Positions 1-6,672 are shown, counted from the first letter of the stretch. The stretch is DNA of 10,713 bases from Dehalococcoidia bacterium (GCA_030612165.1 JAUWOK010000032.1:1-10713); one strand, 5' to 3'. The notes: generated by a model not told the origin, from the letters alone. Numbers and translations: made by a program.

Positions 1-370
1 GATTAAAGCTGGTATCGCCAGTAAAGAGGTGTTCGTCGATAGCATACCGGATGATAGCTATATTGTAGATATTGGAACCAGAACTATCAAAATGTTTACA
101 AAGGAAATAAAAAAGTGCCGCACTGTCATGTGGAATGGCCCGGCAGGGATTTATGAAATACCCGAATTCAGTAAGGGCACCTGGATGATAGCCACGCTTA
201 TTTCCGAGCTTGATGCCGTCACCGTAGTGGGAGGGGGATCATCTGCGGAAGTAATCCAGGAAATGGAACTAACCGATAAAATAACGCATGTCTCCACCGG
301 CGGTGGAGCCAGCTTGAGATTCATGGAGGGGGCTTCTCTCCCCGGAGTGGAAGCCCTACAGAATAAATAA
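1..370 (+). CDS. pgk: Phosphoglycerate kinase, C-terminal part (5' end outside window)
   Basis: Phosphoglycerate kinase transfers phosphate between 1,3-bisphosphoglycerate and ADP in cytosolic glycolysis. Only the last ~122 codons are present. The reading frame is open from base 2 and ends in TAA at 368-370, so the GTG at 29 is internal and not a start. The visible part belongs to the nucleotide-binding C-terminal domain. Recognisable motifs are WNGPAGIYE, FSKGT, a GGG loop (GGGSSAEV, bases about 229-252) and the closing STGGGASL with LPGVEAL. In most bacterial and eukaryotic PGKs the GGG loop reads GGGDS or GGGDT, and the Asp helps bind Mg-nucleotide. Here that residue is Ser. The gene ends 1 nt before tpiA, the usual glycolytic pairing. 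The N-terminal substrate-binding domain cannot be checked. Confidence 0.96.
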   Translation, partial: IKAGIASKEVFVDSIPDDSYIVDIGTRTIKMFTKEIKKCRTVMWNGPAGIYEIPEFSKGTWMIATLISELDAVTVVGGGSSAEVIQEMELTDKITHVSTGGGASLRFMEGASLPGVEALQNK

Positions 371-371
371 A

Positions 372-1139
372 ATGCGTCTTCCCTTGATAGCAGGCAACTG
401 GAAAATGAACACTACGCCTACCGAGTCCAATAATCTGGCTTGTGCTCTGTGTGACACCCTGGATCAAATAGCGGGAGTGGAAAAAGTACTTTGTCCCCCT
501 TTCCTGTCACTGATCTCGATATCAGGGATACTACAAGGCTCTTCTATCAAACTGGGCGCTCAGAATATGCATTTCGCAGCACAGGGTGCTTATACCGGAG
601 AGATATCTCCTTTAATGCTTCATGGTTTATGTGATTTTGTCATCATCGGGCATTCCGAACGACGCCGCTACTTTGGTGAAAATGATGCGATGCTCAACAG
701 GAAGCTTCGGGCAGCGCTGGTGTACAAACTCAACCCCATATTATGCATCGGGGAAGACCTGGAGGAAAATGAAGCAGGCAAAACGGAGGCAGTGATTACG
801 CATCAATTGGAGGCAGCTTTATCCGATATAGAACCCATTCCTTCTTTTGTGATCGCTTATGAACCTATCTGGGCTATTGGTACAGGCAAGGCCTCCAGCG
901 GTAATGAGGCCACAAACACCATAAAGTTCATTCGCGGTATTTTATCCCACCTGTGGGACAGTAACACTGCTCAAAGCGTGCGCATTCTTTACGGTGGCAG
1001 CGTCACCGCACAAAATATCACAGAATTCATTTCTTCGCCGGAAATAGACGGTGCGTTAATCGGTGGGGCCAGTCTTAATGCCCGGGAATTCACCGATATT
1101 GTCCGGCAAACAGCAGAAATAAAGGGCAGTGCTTTCTAA
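372..1139 (+). CDS. tpiA: Triosephosphate isomerase
   Basis: Interconverts dihydroxyacetone phosphate and glyceraldehyde 3-phosphate in glycolysis and gluconeogenesis; a cytosolic dimeric TIM barrel. The 255-residue length is normal for the family. Catalytic residues are all visible: Asn9 and Lys11 in AGNWKMN, His94 in IGHSERR (92-98) and Glu164 in AYEPIWAIGTGK (162-173), which runs into flexible loop 6. The phosphate-binding YGGSV (207-211) and GALIGGASL (227-235) segments are intact. The ATG at 372 gives the standard N-terminus and lies 1 nt after the pgk stop. No clear Shine-Dalgarno lies at normal spacing, so translation is probably coupled to pgk termination. In many Firmicutes gpmI and eno follow; here miaA does. 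Confidence 0.98.
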   Translation: MRLPLIAGNWKMNTTPTESNNLACALCDTLDQIAGVEKVLCPPFLSLISISGILQGSSIKLGAQNMHFAAQGAYTGEISPLMLHGLCDFVIIGHSERRRYFGENDAMLNRKLRAALVYKLNPILCIGEDLEENEAGKTEAVITHQLEAALSDIEPIPSFVIAYEPIWAIGTGKASSGNEATNTIKFIRGILSHLWDSNTAQSVRILYGGSVTAQNITEFISSPEIDGALIGGASLNAREFTDIVRQTAEIKGSAF

Positions 1140-1154
1140 TTTAAACCGTAATTG

Positions 1155-2084
1155 ATGAAATGTCTCATAGCCATCGTAGGCCCCACAGCTATAGGAAAGA
1201 GCCAGTTGGCCATGTATTTATCCCGGCTGCTGGATGAAGAGATTATAGGCGCCGACAGCAGACAGGTCTACCGGTACATGGACATCGGCACAGCCAAACC
1301 TTCTTTAACCGACCGCCATCTGGTTCCGCATCATCTTATTGACATAATCAACCCAGATGATGCTTTTTCTCTGGCGATCTACCTGCAATCCGCACAGGAA
1401 AAAATTAAAGACATTCAGCAAAAAAATAAGCTGCCTCTGCTGGTAGGGGGAAGTGGCCTATATGTCCGAGCAATAGTGGAAGGATGGACAATCCCCACAG
1501 CCCCCCCTAATTATCAGTTAAGGCATGCTTTAGAGGACGAGGCAACATGGCAGGGGAACGCTGTCCTCTATAAGAAATTAGAGCAGATTGATCCTCTATC
1601 TGCCCAAAAAATAGCCCCGACAAATACGCGACGCATCATCAGAGCTCTGGAAATATACCATGCGACAGGACAGGCTCCTTCAACTTTACAAAAGAAAAAG
1701 CCTCCCGATTTCCCCGTACTCATTATCGGCCTAACAGCAGAAAGAGCTAACCTGTATCGCAGAATTGATTGCCGTGTTGATAACATGATGGAAAAGGGGC
1801 TGGTAAAAGAAGTAAACTTGTTAGCAGAGAAAGGCTACAGTCCATCACTGCCAGCTATGTCCAGCGTAGGATACAGGCAAATAGGTGACTTCTTGCAGGG
1901 AAGGCTGAGTTTACCTCTGGCCATTGAACAGGTAAAATATGAGACTCATCGCCTGGCGCGCCGTCAGTACGCCTGGTTCCGTTTGGATAATAACAAAATC
2001 CATTGGTTTAACGCTGACGATGGAGAATTAGAAATAAAGGCGGGGGACCTGATTAAGAGGTTTTTGCAAAATGAAGTTCTCTAA
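1155..2084 (+). CDS. miaA: tRNA dimethylallyltransferase
   Basis: Transfers the dimethylallyl group from DMAPP to N6 of A37 in tRNAs reading UNN codons (i6A37), which stabilises codon-anticodon pairing. It is a cytosolic P-loop enzyme of 309 residues, a normal length. Visible motifs are the P-loop GPTAIGKS (9-16), DSRQVYR (34-40) carrying the catalytic-base Asp34, DIGTAKP (43-49), GGSGLY (98-103), TRRIIRALEIY (158-168), SSVGYRQI (236-243) and RRQYAWFR (269-276). I chose ATG at 1155 because it gives the usual short lead into the P-loop; an in-frame TTG at 1152 would add only one residue. The ribosome site is weak. The gene follows tpiA by 15 nt and overlaps dapF by 14 nt. hfq, often next to miaA, is absent here. 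Confidence 0.97.
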   Translation: MKCLIAIVGPTAIGKSQLAMYLSRLLDEEIIGADSRQVYRYMDIGTAKPSLTDRHLVPHHLIDIINPDDAFSLAIYLQSAQEKIKDIQQKNKLPLLVGGSGLYVRAIVEGWTIPTAPPNYQLRHALEDEATWQGNAVLYKKLEQIDPLSAQKIAPTNTRRIIRALEIYHATGQAPSTLQKKKPPDFPVLIIGLTAERANLYRRIDCRVDNMMEKGLVKEVNLLAEKGYSPSLPAMSSVGYRQIGDFLQGRLSLPLAIEQVKYETHRLARRQYAWFRLDNNKIHWFNADDGELEIKAGDLIKRFLQNEVL

Positions 2085-2913
2085 ACTACAGGCTACAGGA
2101 AACGATTTTATCGTAATAGATGCTAGGGGCATAGAACGAGATTGGGAGAAATTAGCCCAATCCGCCTGCCGCCGCCATTTCGGAATAGGCGCTGATGGTG
2201 TAATTCTGGTGCAGACTTCTGAACGCGCTGATTTAAAAATGCGTATTTTTAACGTAGACGGACAAGAAGCAGAGACATGCGGTAACGGACTGCGCTGTCT
2301 CAGTAAATACTGCATCGACCACAAAATAGTCCGGGCAGACCACCTGACAATTGAAACGCTGACAGGTATTGCACAGTCCAGAATTTGCAAAGCAGGTAAT
2401 AAAACCAGCGAAATCGAAGTAAGCATGGGAATACCTAAGTTTACGGCGGAAGAGATTCCCATCGCTGACAAAATAGACATCACTCCTATTCTAAATTACC
2501 CTCTTAATGTAGCAGGCAAAACTATAAATTTGTCTTTTGTATCCATGGGCAATCCTCATGCTGTAACTTTTACTTCCCGGGCAGTCATGGAATTCCCTCT
2601 TCTCAAAGTGGGTCCCCTTGTAGAAAAGCATCGGCTTTTTCCACAGAAAACCAACTTTGAAGCGGCCAGGATTCTCGCCAGAGACAAAATAGAAGCTAGA
2701 ATCTGGGAACGGGGAGTTGGCGAAACTCTTTCCTGCGGCAGTGGGGCCTGTGCCATAGCGATCACAGCACAGAAACTTGATTATGTGGATGACGTGGTTG
2801 ACATAATAACTTCAGGAGGCCTTCTCACTGTGCGCCAGGATAGGGTAGGGAATATTTTACTTACGGGTCCCGCAGAGGAGATTTTCTCCGGGGAGTGGGA
2901 TGAATTATTTTAA
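2071..2913 (+). CDS. dapF: Diaminopimelate epimerase
   Basis: Converts LL-diaminopimelate to meso-diaminopimelate, the precursor of lysine and of peptidoglycan cross-links; a PLP-independent two-cysteine racemase. The protein has 280 residues in two similar halves, each giving one catalytic Cys: Cys70 in ETCGNGLRC (68-76) and Cys222 in GETLSCGSGACA (217-228). Other family motifs are KLQATGNDFIVID (5-17), GIGADG (38-43), GNPHAV (160-165), FPQKTNFE (190-197) and WERGVGE (212-218). ATG at 2071 lies inside the end of miaA (14-nt overlap) and is preceded by AAGAGG at 2055-2060, a usable ribosome site 10 nt upstream. The next gene, dapL, supplies its substrate. Confidence 0.98.
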   Translation: MKFSKLQATGNDFIVIDARGIERDWEKLAQSACRRHFGIGADGVILVQTSERADLKMRIFNVDGQEAETCGNGLRCLSKYCIDHKIVRADHLTIETLTGIAQSRICKAGNKTSEIEVSMGIPKFTAEEIPIADKIDITPILNYPLNVAGKTINLSFVSMGNPHAVTFTSRAVMEFPLLKVGPLVEKHRLFPQKTNFEAARILARDKIEARIWERGVGETLSCGSGACAIAITAQKLDYVDDVVDIITSGGLLTVRQDRVGNILLTGPAEEIFSGEWDELF

Positions 2914-2958
2914 ATAACTAACCGGTAAAAATTTTTAATAATATACTTAACGAGTAAC

Positions 2959-2963
2959 GGAGG
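2959..2963 (+). promoter_or_regulatory. Ribosome binding site of dapL
   Basis: GGAGG sits 11 nt before the ATG at 2975. It is the strongest Shine-Dalgarno in the pgk-hflX run and fixes the dapL start. It lies in the only sizeable gap of that run (61 nt, AT-rich). Confidence 0.75.
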
Positions 2964-2974
2964 TATTACTATTT

Positions 2975-4135
2975 ATGCAACTGGCCAGACGAATTGAAAA
3001 ACTTCCACCGTATCTTTTCGTCAATATTTCCCGCAAAATCGCCGAGAAGAGAGCGCAGGGGGAAGATGTTATCAGTTTCGCCATCGGAGATCCGGATATC
3101 CCTACTCCTCCTCATATCATAGAACATTTATGTCAGGCGGCACGCAAACCAGCAAATCACCGTTATCCTGAAACTGATGGGTTGCCGGAGTTCCGTCAAG
3201 CTATTGCCAGGTGGTATAGGCAACGATTCAATGTTTCTCTGGATCCGGCTAAAGAAATTTTGCCATTGATTGGCTCCAAAGAGGGAATAGGGCACATCTC
3301 TTTTTGTTTCATTGATCCCGGAGATATCGCTCTAATACCGAACCCCGGGTATCCCGTATATTCCATGGGCACTATACTGGCCGGAGGAAAACCGTATTAT
3401 ATGCCTTTAGTGGAGGAAAAGGAGTTTCTTCCTGATTTCGACGTTATACCTGACGAAATAGCAGACAAGGCCAAACTCCTGTGGTTAAACTATCCCAATA
3501 ATCCTACCGGGGCAGTGGCCAGCATTGAATTTTTTGACAGGGCCGTGCGTTTTGCCCACCACCACAACCTGGCAATATGCCATGACGCTCCTTACACCGA
3601 AGTTAGCTTTGACGGTTACCGTCCACCCAGTTTCTTGCAGGCATCAGGAGCAAAAGATATCGGCATCGAATTCCATTCTCTCTCCAAGACATATAATATG
3701 ACAGGGTGGCGCATAGGTATGGCGGTAGGTAACCCGGAAATGATACATGCTTTATTCCGCACCAAATCCAACCTGGACTCCGGAATTCCTCAGGCCATTC
3801 AGGAGGCAGGTATTGCGGCTTTATCCGGGCCGCAGGATTGTATTGGCAGGCACAATATTATTTTACAGAAGCGCCGCGACGAACTAATTAAGGCTATTGA
3901 AAAAATAGGACTAAAGGCACGAGTACCAAAAGCTGCCTTCTATATCTGGGCTAAAGTCCCCGATGGCCATACTTCCGTCAGTTTTACCGAAAAATTACTC
4001 GACGAAGCAGGAATTGCCGTTACCCCGGGTACAGGTTATGGTACACAGGGAGAAGGGTATATCAGATTTTCTCTGACCATTCCTGACGAGCGCCTGAAAG
4101 AAGGAATAAACCGATTGTCCTCTCTTGCTATATAG
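2975..4135 (+). CDS. dapL: LL-diaminopimelate aminotransferase
   Basis: Most likely DapL, which makes LL-diaminopimelate from tetrahydrodipicolinate and glutamate in one step, bypassing the acyl-blocked DapD/ArgD/DapE route. It is a fold-type I PLP aminotransferase of 386 residues. Visible landmarks are FAIGDPDIPTP (35-45), Tyr126 region NPGYPVY, NYPNNPTGA (172-180) with Asn176, HDAPY (203-207) with Asp204 and Tyr207 for PLP, the Schiff-base Lys238 in HSLSKTYNMTGWR (234-246), and the substrate-carboxylate Arg364 in YIRFSL. The fold and PLP site are certain. The substrate is inferred from family resemblance and from dapF directly upstream; a related aspartate-type aminotransferase is the alternative. 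hflX begins 1 nt after the stop. Confidence 0.9.
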   Translation: MQLARRIEKLPPYLFVNISRKIAEKRAQGEDVISFAIGDPDIPTPPHIIEHLCQAARKPANHRYPETDGLPEFRQAIARWYRQRFNVSLDPAKEILPLIGSKEGIGHISFCFIDPGDIALIPNPGYPVYSMGTILAGGKPYYMPLVEEKEFLPDFDVIPDEIADKAKLLWLNYPNNPTGAVASIEFFDRAVRFAHHHNLAICHDAPYTEVSFDGYRPPSFLQASGAKDIGIEFHSLSKTYNMTGWRIGMAVGNPEMIHALFRTKSNLDSGIPQAIQEAGIAALSGPQDCIGRHNIILQKRRDELIKAIEKIGLKARVPKAAFYIWAKVPDGHTSVSFTEKLLDEAGIAVTPGTGYGTQGEGYIRFSLTIPDERLKEGINRLSSLAI

Positions 4136-4136
4136 A

Positions 4137-5306
4137 ATGGGAAAAAGAAAGCAAACATTTTTCAGCACACAGGTCGTAGCGGAAAAGGCTTTTCTGGTAG
4201 GGGTTGAAACAACCAGCGCTTATGATGAAAAATGGACTGTTCGTGATTCTTTGCAGGAACTGGATTACCTGGCCAGGACTGCTGGTGCTGATATAACGGG
4301 AGTTCTGTCACAGAGGTTGTCTATTCCTTCGCCCACACATTACATTGGCAAAGGCAAAATTGATGAACTTGTCAGCCTTAAGCTTTCAACAGGATATGAC
4401 ACCGTAATTTTTGACGACGAGCTGCTGCCAAGACAACAGAGAAATCTTGAGGAGTTACTACAGGTTAAAATTATTGACCGCACTGCTCTGATATTGGATA
4501 TTTTTGCCAGGCAAGCGCGAACCAGAGAAGGCAAACTTCAAGTCGAATTAGCTCAGCATCAATATCTTCTGCCCCGTCTCATTGGCCAGTGGAGCCACCT
4601 GGAACGGCTTGGAGGCGGTATCGGTACCAGAGGGCCAGGAGAATCGCAGTTAGAAACAGACAGACGAATGATCCATAACCGCATCTACCGTCTTCAGAAA
4701 GACCTGGAGGAAGTTAGAGTACACCGCTCACTGTACCGAAAACATCGCAGGGAGAAAAATATTCCTGTTATAGCTATGATTGGTTACACCAATGCCGGAA
4801 AAAGTGCGTTGTTCAATGCGCTAAGCAAGGCTAATGTGCTGGTGGAAGATAAATTATTCTCCACGCTTGATACAGTAACGCGCAGGATAGTCTCCCCTGA
4901 AGGGAGAATGTGTCTTCTCAGTGACACAGTCGGTTTTATCAACAAACTACCTCCGCTAGTAGTCGCCTCCTTTCGTGCTACGTTGGAAGAACTTAACGAA
5001 GCTGATCTATTGCTGCATATTATTGACATAACACATAAAAATGCAGCCAATCATTGTCAAACAGTCGAGCAAATTCTGAAAGAACTGGACATCGGTAATA
5101 AACCCAGGCTCACGGTCTTCAATAAGCTGGACTTAGTTATAAACAGTGACAGCGACTTGGAGAACTTTTCAGCAAGTCCTTTTTTTAAAGAAACAAGCTT
5201 TCCTAAAGAAGACCGCGTAGTTTTTATTTCTGCTATAAAAGGGTGGGGGTTGGATAACCTTCTGGACAAAATTTTCTTGTCACTGGACAATATTCCAATC
5301 ACCTAG
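4137..5306 (+). CDS. hflX: Ribosome-associated GTPase HflX
   Basis: HflX binds ribosomes near the E site and splits stalled or heat-stressed 70S particles; GTPase of the Obg-HflX group. The 389 residues show the N-terminal HflX domain with IGKGKIDEL (70-78) and FDDELLPRQQRNLE (92-105), the linker motif GTRGPGESQLETDRR (163-177), then a coiled region and the G domain: G1 GYTNAGKS (216-223), G2 around FSTLDTVTRR (241-250), G3 DTVGF (263-267), G4 NKLD (329-332) and G5 SAIKG (365-369). All nucleotide-binding motifs are intact. I chose ATG at 4137, 1 nt after the dapL stop; an in-frame TTG at 4125 is an alternative. Neither has a clear ribosome site, suggesting translational coupling. The C-terminal tail is short, as in many Firmicutes. 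Confidence 0.96.
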   Translation: MGKRKQTFFSTQVVAEKAFLVGVETTSAYDEKWTVRDSLQELDYLARTAGADITGVLSQRLSIPSPTHYIGKGKIDELVSLKLSTGYDTVIFDDELLPRQQRNLEELLQVKIIDRTALILDIFARQARTREGKLQVELAQHQYLLPRLIGQWSHLERLGGGIGTRGPGESQLETDRRMIHNRIYRLQKDLEEVRVHRSLYRKHRREKNIPVIAMIGYTNAGKSALFNALSKANVLVEDKLFSTLDTVTRRIVSPEGRMCLLSDTVGFINKLPPLVVASFRATLEELNEADLLLHIIDITHKNAANHCQTVEQILKELDIGNKPRLTVFNKLDLVINSDSDLENFSASPFFKETSFPKEDRVVFISAIKGWGLDNLLDKIFLSLDNIPIT

Positions 5307-5354
5307 TTATAAGAAGCGCATTGTTATTAACCAAAACCAGGATAAAACTCCATT

Positions 5355-5380
5355 CATATTAGCATAAATATGTTAATATG
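5355..5380. promoter_or_regulatory. Four-box inverted repeat, probable operator of the RHH gene
   Basis: Near-perfect 26-bp palindrome with 11 of 13 base pairs symmetric. It consists of four 4-bp boxes: CATA at 5355, CATA at 5363, TATG at 5369 and TATG at 5377. Box starts are 8, 6 and 8 bp apart, so there are two direct pairs facing each other. Repeated short boxes of this kind are typical of sites bound by tandem ribbon-helix-helix dimers (as with MetJ or Arc). It lies across the predicted spacer of the promoter for the downstream RHH gene, so autorepression is the natural inference. It is not followed by a T-run and is AT-rich, so a terminator is unlikely. Confidence 0.55.
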
Positions 5381-5387
5381 TTATAGT
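5359..5387 (+). promoter_or_regulatory. Predicted promoter of the RHH gene
   Basis: TTAGCA (5359-5364) and TATAGT (5382-5387) are separated by 17 bp, and a TG at 5379-5380 gives an extended -10. The match is 4/6 for the -35 and 5/6 for the -10. A start about 7 nt downstream would leave a very short leader that reaches almost into the ribosome site, which is a weakness of this call. The palindrome at 5355-5380 covers the -35 and spacer. Confidence 0.4.
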
Positions 5388-5390
5388 GCG

Positions 5391-5397
5391 AAAGGGG
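5391..5397 (+). promoter_or_regulatory. Ribosome binding site of the RHH gene
   Basis: AAAGGGG ends 8 nt before the ATG at 5406. It decides the start in favour of 5406 over the earlier in-frame ATG at 5370, which lies inside the palindrome and has no ribosome site. Confidence 0.65.
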
Positions 5398-5405
5398 ATA
5401 ATGTG

Positions 5406-5633
5406 ATGACCAGAAGTACGCGTATCACTGTAGACCTGGGGAGTGGGGATTTATTTAAAGCTGTCAAGATTGCCTCCGTCGAGCAGGATAAAACTATACG
5501 GGAAATCGTAATTGAAGCTCTGGAAGCGTGGCTAATACTAAAGAAGGATGTTTCGGAAGACAAGAATTTTCAATCCATGATTCAGACTATTGATACATAT
5601 AGAAAAACTTACGGAAATAGTGGAGAAGTATGA
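5406..5633 (+). CDS. Ribbon-helix-helix DNA-binding protein (putative autorepressor)
   Basis: A 75-residue protein with the layout of a ribbon-helix-helix (CopG/Arc/ParD-like) domain: a short polar-alternating strand RSTRITVD (3-10), helix A at about 14-27 (starting GDLFKAVKIA), a turn at DKT (28-30), and helix B at about 31-45 (IREIVIEALEAWL). A charged tail of about 28 residues follows. RHH proteins dimerise through the strand, which enters the DNA major groove; many are autorepressors or antitoxins. No toxin gene lies beside it: upstream is hflX and downstream, after 85 nt, a tyrosine recombinase in the same direction. It may regulate itself, the recombinase, or act as a recombination accessory factor. 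The fold is seen from sequence; the partner is inference. ATG 5406 is chosen for its ribosome site. Confidence 0.8.
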   Translation: MTRSTRITVDLGSGDLFKAVKIASVEQDKTIREIVIEALEAWLILKKDVSEDKNFQSMIQTIDTYRKTYGNSGEV

Positions 5634-5646
5634 AGAGAAGGCCTTC

Positions 5647-5675
5647 TTGTTTAATAACAATTAACTGAGTATAAT
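5647..5675 (+). promoter_or_regulatory. Predicted promoter of the tyrosine recombinase gene
   Basis: TTGTTT (5647-5652) and a consensus TATAAT (5670-5675) are exactly 17 bp apart. The -10 lies at the inner end of the left arm of the inverted repeat at 5662-5693, so transcription would start in its right arm near base 5682. Any protein bound to the repeat would therefore block this promoter. Confidence 0.5.
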
Positions 5676-5693
5676 ATCTCTTATACTCAGTTA
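5662..5693. repeat. Perfect 13-bp inverted repeat with 6-nt centre; dif-like candidate site
   Basis: Left arm TAACTGAGTATAA (5662-5674), centre TATCTC (5675-5680), right arm TTATACTCAGTTA (5681-5693). The arms are perfect complements. Taking 11-bp half-sites gives an 11-6-11 arrangement with inner ATAA...TTAT, the layout of Xer crossover sites such as dif. It lies 25 nt upstream of a Xer-like recombinase gene and overlaps that gene's predicted -10. Possible roles are a recombinase crossover site, an operator for the recombinase or RHH protein, or a weak terminator for the RHH gene. The last is disfavoured because the stem has only four G/C pairs and no T-run follows. The structure is certain; the function is inferred. 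Confidence 0.6.
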
Positions 5694-5718
5694 TATATTG
5701 GTTTAAAGGAAATAAAGC

Positions 5719-6672
5719 ATGCTGCCTTATATGGATGACTTTCTGCTGAATCTGCAGGCTACCAATTATTCCCCTAAAACAATTTATAACTATGAGCGCG
5801 ACCTGAAATGTTTTGATGCTTTCCTGGAAGAAAGCAAAGTTGCTTTCCCTGACCTTAATAAGCGCATTATTATCTACTACAAAGCTTACCTGGGGTCAAT
5901 TGATCGCAAAACAGTCGGCCAGGTCGATAAAACACCATACCGCCAGCTTGATTCCCGTTCCATAAACCGCATGCTCTCTTCTTTAAGATCCTATTTAAGT
6001 TATCTCATTGACATGGACTATCCCTGCCCTGTACCTCCCGAAGCAGTAAAGCTAATTAAAACCGTACGTAAACATCCTCAGGTGGCAGAACTTGAGGATT
6101 TAATCAGGCTCATCGAGTCGCCAGGTTCACTGGAGAAAAACCGTAAAGTGGCCTTAAGAAATCAGGCTATGCTGGAAACACTTTTTGCCACGGGGATGCG
6201 CATTTCCGAGTTATGTCAACTTAATCGCAATCAAATAGACGACAGTGGGCGAATTTTCATCACGGGTAAAGGTAAGAAGCAACGCTTCGTCTATCTCACG
6301 CCCAGGGCAAAACGGCATCTGGAAACATACTTGTGCACCAGGCAGGATAGCATGCCCGCCCTATTCATACCATACGCTGGCAGAAACGCATCAAACCCAA
6401 GAAAACGAATTTCTACCAATTATCTGCAGGAAAAAATTAAGCGTTACCGGGAAAAGCTGAAAATTAATGTTCCTACTTCAGCACATTCATTAAGACATGG
6501 TTATGCCACTTATTTGGCTGAAGAAGGAGCCAACCCCGCTGCTTTGCAGATATTGCTGGGGCACGAATCATTGGATACAACCACTCGTTATGTTCACACC
6601 TCGGACAGATATGCCGAAGAAACGCATCACAAATATCACCCGCTCAGGGATCCTGTTGACAATGCCCAATAG
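5719..6672 (+). CDS. Xer-like tyrosine recombinase
   Basis: A 317-residue site-specific recombinase of the XerC/XerD type, which cuts and rejoins DNA through a 3'-phosphotyrosine link. The N-terminal SAM-like core-binding domain covers about 1-105 (SPKTIYNYERDL at 18-29). The catalytic domain has the full set: Arg161 in ATGMRISEL, Lys184 in GKGKKQR, His256 and Arg259 in HSLRHGYAT, His282 in LGHESLDTT and Tyr291 as nucleophile. It is longer than typical XerC/D (~300), mostly from extra residues around 62-78 in the N-terminal domain. AAAGGA (5705-5710) lies 8 nt before the ATG. Its place between hflX and proS is not a standard xerC or xerD locus known to me. It could be the chromosome-dimer recombinase or one belonging to a small element. 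Confidence 0.92.
   Translation: MLPYMDDFLLNLQATNYSPKTIYNYERDLKCFDAFLEESKVAFPDLNKRIIIYYKAYLGSIDRKTVGQVDKTPYRQLDSRSINRMLSSLRSYLSYLIDMDYPCPVPPEAVKLIKTVRKHPQVAELEDLIRLIESPGSLEKNRKVALRNQAMLETLFATGMRISELCQLNRNQIDDSGRIFITGKGKKQRFVYLTPRAKRHLETYLCTRQDSMPALFIPYAGRNASNPRKRISTNYLQEKIKRYREKLKINVPTSAHSLRHGYATYLAEEGANPAALQILLGHESLDTTTRYVHTSDRYAEETHHKYHPLRDPVDNAQ

Noticed and set aside
2028..2483. 151-codon minus-strand open frame over dapF
   Set aside because: It lies wholly opposite the miaA end and dapF, whose catalytic motifs are intact, and its translation resembles no family I recognise.
2942..2947. TATACT as the -10 of a dapL promoter
   Set aside because: No reasonable -35 exists at 16-18 bp upstream (2/6 match at best) and there is no extended -10 TG.
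5636..5647. AGAAGGCCTTCT palindrome after the RHH gene as an intrinsic terminator
   Set aside because: As RNA it would leave a four-base GGCC loop on a 4-bp stem, and the following T-run is short and broken; it also overlaps the recombinase promoter -35.
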